A DNA stretch of 64,000 nucleotides from assembly GCA_937876375.1 (NCBI GenBank), contig CALEHY010000010.1, positions 1 to 64,000 of the forward strand, given 5' to 3'. The translations under genes were made by a program, and so were the position numbers. Below the pieces are notes generated by a model. The model was given only the letters and a program-made list of their open reading frames with translations, was not told the origin of the DNA and made no database searches. This DNA comes from an uncultured Clostridia bacterium (GTDB taxonomy: Bacteria; Bacillota; Clostridia; Oscillospirales; Acutalibacteraceae). Positions 58,956 through 64,000 of the stretch are shown here, one piece after another. Every line of letters starts with the position of its first letter. The stretch's first letter is position 1.

Positions 58956-60794
58956 ATGAGTGATAAAATTCCTAATATGGATTACGACGCTGATGAGGTA
59001 ATTGAGAACTTCAAGGCGAAATTTAATTGGGGCAATACTGATGAGGCTGTCGAGGTTGTAGTTAAGCCACCAAAGATGGTACTAAAGCTTTTGATCTCTG
59101 CTATTATTACAGCAGTAGTTGGCTTTGGTGTGTATTATATGATGATACCTGCTGCTAACTTTAAGTCTACTGATTTTTACACCTTCATTATTGCATTGAT
59201 TGCTGTTTTTGTTGGTGCATTTGCTTTGTTAATTGGTGCAAAGTCAAAGGTAGAGGCTAGAGCTTATGTTAAGAAAAAGTCAAAGCTACCTATTATCATT
59301 GTTGCAGTTATTATCGTAGTAATGATTATTGGTTTCCTTACTGGTTGCACATTGTTCAGAGCACACAGCTATGCAAAGCTGATGCAACCTACAGAGAGCA
59401 CTTTTTCAGAGGATTTTGAGTCTATCGACTACAAGTCAGTACCTCGTCTAGATGCTACTACAGCAAAGGTGCTTGCTGACCAGAAGCTTGGCTCACTATC
59501 AGAGTACAAGAGCCAGTATGTTGTTACCTCAACTTCAACACAGATTAACTACAAGGGCAAGCCAGTTAGAGTTGCATACCTACAGTATGGTGATGTGTTT
59601 AAGTGGTTCAACAACACAAAGAAAGGCTTACCAGCATATATGCTTATCGACGTAGTATCACAGGAAGTTACTGTTGTTAACTGTGTCGACAAGTTTGGTG
59701 AGGGTATCAAGTATTCTCCATCAGAGCTATTTAATGAAAAGCTTGTTCGTCATCTACGTTTCCAGTATCCTACAGCAATTTTGGATACACCTAATTTTGA
59801 GATTGACGAGGACGCTCATCCATATTGGATTACTCCAGTGCTAGATAAGACTATTGGTCTGTTTGGTGGCACAGACGTTAAGGGCGTTATCATCACTGAC
59901 GCTTTGAGTGGTGAGAGCCAGTACTATTCTATCGACACTGTAAAGACTGACAAGAGCTTGAGCTGGATTGACGTTGTATATAACGAGAGCCTTCTTATCG
60001 AGCAGTATAACTATTTTGGTAAGCTAACTAACGGTTTCTGGAATAGCATTATTTTCCAGAATGACGTAAATGTTGCTTCTAGTGGTAACGGATTTATCGC
60101 TATGGATGATGACGTTTGGGTATATACTGGTGTAACCTCTAGTGAGTCTGACTCATCAAATTTCGGCTTCGTTCTTTGTAACCAGAGAACAAAGGAGACT
60201 AGATACTACGCTAATGGTGGCGCTATGGAGTCATCTGCACAGGAGTCTGCTATGGATGCTGTACAGAACTATGGCTATCGTGCTATATTCCCAATCCTTC
60301 TTGATATTGAGGGTCAGCCATCATACTTTATGTCACTATATGGTGATAGCTTGACAGTTAAGGGCTATGCACTTGTTAACCTTGATGACAAGACTATCGT
60401 TGGTACTGGTCTGCTCGATACAGAAAAGAGTGATGGTGGTGCTCTAAACGCTGCTGTTGAGAATTATATTAACGCTCTAAAGGATAAGGGTGTGCTAGAT
60501 TCTTCTGCTAATGCTGATGATTACACAGTTGATGAAACCGAGACACCTGATGAAACTGAGACTGATACCAAGCCTGCTGACAAGAATACTGTTGTAGGTA
60601 AGATTGCTGATATCAAGACCTCTGTAAATGATGGCAATACAGTATATTATCTTCAGGTTAATGGCAAGTATTACTATATTACAGTTACTGATTGTATGGA
60701 TGTTCTACTAATGAACAAGGGCGACAAGGTAACTATCACTATCGATGGCAAGGCTGATGGCACATTCATCAAGGCAAAGACCATAAAAAAGTAA
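58956..60794 (+). CDS. Large membrane protein with soluble C-terminal domain, function unknown
   Basis: A 612-residue protein. An acidic N-terminal tail is followed by three hydrophobic segments (about residues 46-66, 76-97, 112-133; e.g. LPIIIVAVIIVVMIIGFLTG). Then comes a long mainly extracytoplasmic region with repeated beta segments, an acidic Thr/Glu-rich linker near 528-545 and an OB-like C-terminal ~65 residues (TVVGKIADIKTSVNDGNTVY onward). I cannot assign a family. Isolated gene with its own promoter and terminator. It may be a cell-surface maintenance protein; function not inferable. Confidence 0.75.
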   Translation: MSDKIPNMDYDADEVIENFKAKFNWGNTDEAVEVVVKPPKMVLKLLISAIITAVVGFGVYYMMIPAANFKSTDFYTFIIALIAVFVGAFALLIGAKSKVEARAYVKKKSKLPIIIVAVIIVVMIIGFLTGCTLFRAHSYAKLMQPTESTFSEDFESIDYKSVPRLDATTAKVLADQKLGSLSEYKSQYVVTSTSTQINYKGKPVRVAYLQYGDVFKWFNNTKKGLPAYMLIDVVSQEVTVVNCVDKFGEGIKYSPSELFNEKLVRHLRFQYPTAILDTPNFEIDEDAHPYWITPVLDKTIGLFGGTDVKGVIITDALSGESQYYSIDTVKTDKSLSWIDVVYNESLLIEQYNYFGKLTNGFWNSIIFQNDVNVASSGNGFIAMDDDVWVYTGVTSSESDSSNFGFVLCNQRTKETRYYANGGAMESSAQESAMDAVQNYGYRAIFPILLDIEGQPSYFMSLYGDSLTVKGYALVNLDDKTIVGTGLLDTEKSDGGALNAAVENYINALKDKGVLDSSANADDYTVDETETPDETETDTKPADKNTVVGKIADIKTSVNDGNTVYYLQVNGKYYYITVTDCMDVLLMNKGDKVTITIDGKADGTFIKAKTIKK

Positions 60795-60833
60795 TTTAAA
60801 ATAAATAAAAAGAAAACACATTTTCATAATAGA

Positions 60834-60877
60834 AACTGCCATAACGAAGTTTTACTTTCGTTATGGCAGTTATTTTT
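60834..60877 (+). terminator. Terminator of the 612-aa gene (shared hairpin family)
   Basis: Perfect 15-bp stem AACTGCCATAACGAA (60834-60848) / TTCGTTATGGCAGTT (60857-60871), followed by ATTTTTG. The stem is nearly the same as the one at 36520-36557. Confidence 0.9.
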
Positions 60878-60898
60878 GTATTACGACAAGGTGGAATG

Positions 60899-61102
60899 AA
60901 TTGAAAATTAAAAATGGAGAATTGAAAATTAACAGTCTTGCAGACAGCAATTATAAGCGGGCGGATATCATCTTCCTGTCAATATAATAGATGTGGGGTG
61001 CGGGTGTCCAGTGGACACCTATGCGAAGCAGAAGCACCGACCGAGGCGGGAGCCGAGACAGCCCACCCGAAATTCTCAGTTTTAAATTCTCAATTCTCAA
61101 TT
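60899..61102. repeat. Composite palindromic element with AATTGAGAATT-type outer arms
   Basis: The outer arms are tandem AATTGAAAATT/GAGAATTGAAAATT (60899-60932) and inversely AATTCTCAGTTTTAAATTCTCAATT-like sequence (61070-61102), which are imperfect inverted repeats. Inside is G+C-rich sequence with the stem GGTGTCC/GGACACC near 61004-61019. No reading frame is convincing. The layout is like non-autonomous MITE-type or intergenic repeats. Confidence 0.6.
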
Positions 61103-61167
61103 AAAATGTTGTCAAAATATTTTGGTATTGCGACAAGATTTGTAGAATGTGAAAATGATACAATTAT

Positions 61168-61245
61168 CGTAGGGGCGGATATTATCCGCCCGTTTTACAT
61201 TATCTAAACATCTATGTAGGCGGGCGATTGATAATCGCCCCTACG
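61168..61245. repeat. 78-bp inverted-repeat element (CGTAGGGGCGG ... CGCCCCTACG)
   Basis: The ends CGTAGGGGCGGAT and ATCGCCCCTACG are inverted repeats. Each half also folds on itself (GGGCGGATATTATCCGCCC; GGGCGATTGATAATCGCCC). This is a dispersed-repeat-like palindrome in the gap between the 612-aa gene and the minus-strand radical SAM gene. Confidence 0.7.
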
Positions 61246-61275
61246 GAGATAAAATAAAAATAAATTTCACATTAA

Positions 61276-61308
61276 AATAACGGAGCAGTAAAAAACTGCT
61301 CCGTTATT
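61276..61308 (-). terminator. Terminator of the radical SAM gene
   Basis: AATAACGGAGCAGT (61276-61289) / ACTGCTCCGTTATT (61295-61308), perfect 14 bp; on the minus strand it ends in a T-rich GTTATTTTAATG. Confidence 0.8.
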
Positions 61309-61345
61309 CACTAATTCTTGTTATAGCACTTTTATATATGAATGT

Positions 61346-62755
61346 TTATTTTGTGCTGAATTCGGCTTTGCCCTCTTCAGTGTCACGGTAGTACTGGGTG
61401 AATGGCTTGAAGCGTTCCTCTGACTCCCAAATCTCCTTTGCCTTTGGTGCCCATGATTTTGCGTATGCGTCGCACTTTGCACAAAGTGTTTCTGCACTCT
61501 CTGGGCAGGTTAGGTTGGTCGATTTTGCACCAGTTTTTGCGATAATATCACGCAGCTTGTCTGGATTTTCAAGCATAGGACAAGGACGAAGCATATTGTC
61601 ATTGAATGGCTGTCCCTTGTAGTACTGCTTGAATAGTGGAGAGCGTAGACATTCTAGCACACTCTTTTCTCTAATATTAGAGTCACTATAGTGAATGAAT
61701 ACACAAGGCTCTGCATCGCCCTCACTGTTGATATGAAAATAGTTTCTACCACCAGCGATACAGCCACCAACATATTCGCCATCATTTTGGAAGTCAACGA
61801 CGAATATTGGCTTGCCACCATATTGTTTACGGTTGTTTCTAATTGTGTGGTATACCTTTTCTCTCTGCTCTGGTGTGAGTAGAAGATCGGTATCACTGTC
61901 AGAGCCTACTGGCATATAGTGGAAATACCAAGCGTAGATAGCGCCGTTATTAATCATCAAATCATAGAATTCATCGGACACAACAGCGTCACAGTTAGCA
62001 CTGGTGTAGCATACAGAACAGCCGTATACAAGTTTGTGCTTGTGTAGGAGCTGCATTGCCTTTAGCACCTTGTCGTACACACCGTCACCACGTCTAGCGT
62101 CTGTAGTCTCCTCTGTACCCTCAATGGATAGGGCAAATGCTAGATTGCCAGCCTTCTTAACGTCTTCACAGAACTTGTCATCAATGAGTGTTCCGTTAGT
62201 AAAGCAGAGGAAGATACAGTCCTTGTTCTCCTCAACAAGAGTGAGCACCTCTTTTTTCTTCACTAGTGGTTCACCGCCAGTGAACATAAAGAAATGAGTG
62301 CCAAGTGCCTTTGCCTCGGTAATAACTCTTCTCATTTCATCAAGAGATAGGTTAGATTTGTTGCCGTACTCTGATGCCCAGCAACCCTTGCACTTTAAGT
62401 TGCAGGCAGAGGTTGGGTCCATCAGGATAACCCAAGGGATATTGCACTTTAGCTTCTCTCTGTTAGTACGCAACGCCTTTGTACCGTTTAGACCAGTATC
62501 GATGGCAAATGTGAGCATTAGCTTGGTTGCAAATTCTTGGTCAACGTCCTCCATAACTCTGTATAGTGCACTGTGCCAGGTGTTATCTGGATTTGTGATA
62601 ACGTCTCTAACAGAGTCCCAGTTGGTAGGAAACTGTTTACCAACTGCTTTTTCTGCGACATTAAGTAGCTTTGGAATATTCTTTTTTGGATCCTTGTACA
62701 CATATTTCATTAGGCGTTTGCCAATGGCGTGTAGTGCTTGTGTTTTGATATCCAT
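61346..62755 (-). CDS. Radical SAM protein with SPASM-like C-terminus
   Basis: A 469-residue radical SAM enzyme. The cluster motif is C118-x3-C122-x2-C125 (SACNLKCKGCW), with FMFTGGEPLVKKKEVLTLVE and DARRGDGVYDKVL. Late cysteines in GGCIAGGRNYFHINSEG, AEPCVFIHYSD and LRPCPML, and a final CPESAETLCAKCDAYAK, fit auxiliary cluster binding. It is clearly paralogous to the 43.5-44.6 kb enzyme over the core and C-terminal motifs, but has an ~50-residue longer N-terminus. It follows argS by 34 bases on the minus strand; GGAAGGA precedes its ATG. Substrate unknown. Confidence 0.88.
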   Translation of the reverse strand: MDIKTQALHAIGKRLMKYVYKDPKKNIPKLLNVAEKAVGKQFPTNWDSVRDVITNPDNTWHSALYRVMEDVDQEFATKLMLTFAIDTGLNGTKALRTNREKLKCNIPWVILMDPTSACNLKCKGCWASEYGNKSNLSLDEMRRVITEAKALGTHFFMFTGGEPLVKKKEVLTLVEENKDCIFLCFTNGTLIDDKFCEDVKKAGNLAFALSIEGTEETTDARRGDGVYDKVLKAMQLLHKHKLVYGCSVCYTSANCDAVVSDEFYDLMINNGAIYAWYFHYMPVGSDSDTDLLLTPEQREKVYHTIRNNRKQYGGKPIFVVDFQNDGEYVGGCIAGGRNYFHINSEGDAEPCVFIHYSDSNIREKSVLECLRSPLFKQYYKGQPFNDNMLRPCPMLENPDKLRDIIAKTGAKSTNLTCPESAETLCAKCDAYAKSWAPKAKEIWESEERFKPFTQYYRDTEEGKAEFSTK

Positions 62756-62788
62756 TTTTGTCCTTCCGTTATGCTAGATTTGGCTCGA

Positions 62789-64000
62789 TTACATTACCTC
62801 TGGAGCGTCAATCTTTAGCATAGTTAGTATATTTTTGATTGTATTCTTAACAGCAGTGCATAGGAATAGTCTAGCCTGCATTAGCTCCTCATCGTCTATC
62901 ATAACATGCTGTGCATTGTAGAACTTGTGGAACAATGTTGCTAGCTGGGTAACGTAATGAGTTACCTTTGCTGGGTCATATTGCTTTGCTGCAGAAATAA
63001 TTTCGTCAGTTAGACCAGCAAGATGGGAGATAAGCTCTCTCTCCTCATCGCTGTTGAGCATATCTAGCTGTGCTGGAGTAGGTGTCTTTAGCTCAACACC
63101 TTGCTCCTGTGCCTTGCGAATAATTGAGCAAATTCTAGCATGAGCGTATTGAACATAGTACACTGGGTTGTCGCTACTCTGCTTTGCTGCAAGCTCTAGG
63201 TCAAAATCAAAGTGAGAGTTTGGCTCACGAAGATTGAAGAAGAATCTTGCTGCGTCGATAGGCACCTCATCAAGTAGTGTGTTAAGAGTGATAGCCTTGC
63301 CAGAACGCTTTGATAGTTTGATTGTTTCGCCCTCACGAACAAGACGTACCATCTGCATAATAACAATATCTAGTCTGCTAGCGTCAAGACCGAGTGCTGT
63401 AAGAGCAGCCTTCATTCGTGGTACATATCCGTGGTGGTCAGCACCTAATACGTCGATAGCCTTGTCGTATCCACGAGTAACAAGCTTGTTGTAGTGGTAT
63501 GCGATATCTGGCACGATATATGTTGGCAGACCATTGGCACGAATAAGAACGATATCCTTTTCGTTACCGAACTCGCTAGCCTTGAACCATAGTGCACCAT
63601 CCTGTTCGTAGGTGACACCCTTTTCCTTTAGTGTGTCGATGATGGTCTTAACAGAGCCATCGTTGTGAACTGTTGACTCCTTGAACCAGTTGTCATATAC
63701 GATACGGTATCTCTTTAGGTCAGATTCTAGACCTGCAATATTCTTTGGTAGAGCGTATGATACGAGTGCGTTTCTTCTCTCATCGCTGTCGACGTCAACA
63801 TATTTGTCGCCATTTTCTGCTTTGAAATTCTCTGCGTGGGCGATGATATCGGCACCATGATATGCATCCTCTGGCATCTCAATATCCTTGCCACAAGCTT
63901 GGAGATATCTAACCTCTAGTGAGGTAGCAAATTTCTCGATTTGATTACCACTGTCGTTAACATAGAACTCTCTCTGAACATCGTATCCAGCAGCATCAAG
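62789..64000 (-). CDS. argS: Arginyl-tRNA synthetase, C-terminal part (5' end outside window)
   Basis: The last ~403 residues of a class I aminoacyl-tRNA synthetase. Coding is open from the window edge (64000), with the start of the gene and the HIGH motif outside. Recognisable blocks are YVNDSGNQ, the LGADHHGYVPRMKAALTALG motif, the KMSK-like IKLSKRSGKAITL, and the anticodon-binding end starting YYVQYAHARICSIIRKA. The function is charging tRNA-Arg; a tRNA-Arg gene lies 6.4 kb away in the same orientation. The radical SAM gene follows on the same strand 34 bases later. Confidence 0.95.
   Translation of the reverse strand, partial: LDAAGYDVQREFYVNDSGNQIEKFATSLEVRYLQACGKDIEMPEDAYHGADIIAHAENFKAENGDKYVDVDSDERRNALVSYALPKNIAGLESDLKRYRIVYDNWFKESTVHNDGSVKTIIDTLKEKGVTYEQDGALWFKASEFGNEKDIVLIRANGLPTYIVPDIAYHYNKLVTRGYDKAIDVLGADHHGYVPRMKAALTALGLDASRLDIVIMQMVRLVREGETIKLSKRSGKAITLNTLLDEVPIDAARFFFNLREPNSHFDFDLELAAKQSSDNPVYYVQYAHARICSIIRKAQEQGVELKTPTPAQLDMLNSDEERELISHLAGLTDEIISAAKQYDPAKVTHYVTQLATLFHKFYNAQHVMIDDEELMQARLFLCTAVKNTIKNILTMLKIDAPEVM

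Overview
The window reads as a chromosomal segment of a low-to-moderate G+C, anaerobic Gram-positive bacterium. Ruminococcaceae/Oscillospirales-like Clostridia are the best guess. Supporting signs are strong AGGAG/GAGGTG ribosome binding sites, TTGACA-17-TATAAT promoters, Rho-independent terminators behind most units, a lysine riboswitch, ferredoxin-type and radical SAM enzymes, an Rml route, and secreted or intracellular enzymes for host and plant glycans (sialidase, GH127). This placement is inference from gene content; no 16S rRNA is present.

Layout. 1-3.6 kb: the 3' end of gap (glyceraldehyde-3-phosphate dehydrogenase), a palindromic repeat element, a small Cys-rich protein on the minus strand, a GH127 beta-L-arabinofuranosidase-like enzyme and tRNA-Asn(GTT). 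3.9-28.6 kb: a 19-gene surface polysaccharide cluster. It holds an initiating sugar transferase, six glycosyltransferases or glycosyltransferase-like proteins, UDP-GalNAcA synthesis (TviB/TviC-like pair), two TupA-like ATP-grasp ligases, an EpsG-like polymerase, a pyruvyltransferase/FrhB fusion, a Wzx-like flippase, rfbA-rfbB, an acyltransferase whose 5' end is a tetranucleotide repeat, a DegT aminotransferase, rfbC and a PglF/CapD-like dehydratase. 28.7-30.7 kb: alanine racemase, an Arc-like regulator too short for ordinary ORF calling, and a SLOG-family protein.

30.7-36.5 kb: a lysine riboswitch before an NhaC-family transporter, an ornithine cyclodeaminase family enzyme, and a metallophosphoesterase-GtrA-LicC-like trio. 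36.6-37.0 kb: a compact locus with a 30-residue hydrophobic peptide and a convergent antisense promoter, which looks like a type I toxin-antitoxin system. 37.0-46.6 kb: a methyltransferase, an EamA transporter, an ECF sigma/anti-sigma/secreted protein set, a PfkB kinase, TtcA- and TcdA-like tRNA enzymes, a radical SAM plus ferredoxin-nitroreductase unit, glutathione peroxidase, a TSCPD protein and an OhrR-like MarR regulator.

46.6-55.7 kb: a small secreted protein (minus strand), a large secreted sialidase, then a TetR operon. Its promoter carries a palindromic operator exactly between -35 and -10. The operon runs through small membrane proteins, a TfoX-N protein, a DUF4097 protein, YjdF and small enzymes. 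55.7-64 kb: tRNA-Arg(ACG) with a duplicated 3' end, a C-GCAxxG-C-C protein, a zinc-ribbon protein with a poly-Thr linker, a lipoprotein, a large membrane protein, a palindrome-rich intergenic region, and a minus-strand argS-radical SAM unit cut by the window end.

Most notable items: (i) the 11-unit AGAC tract with two staggered ATGs at the start of the capsule acyltransferase gene, which predicts three-state phase variation; (ii) the type I toxin-antitoxin-like locus at 36.6 kb; (iii) the pairing of uronic acid synthesis with two TupA-like ligases, which suggests an amino-acid-substituted capsule.
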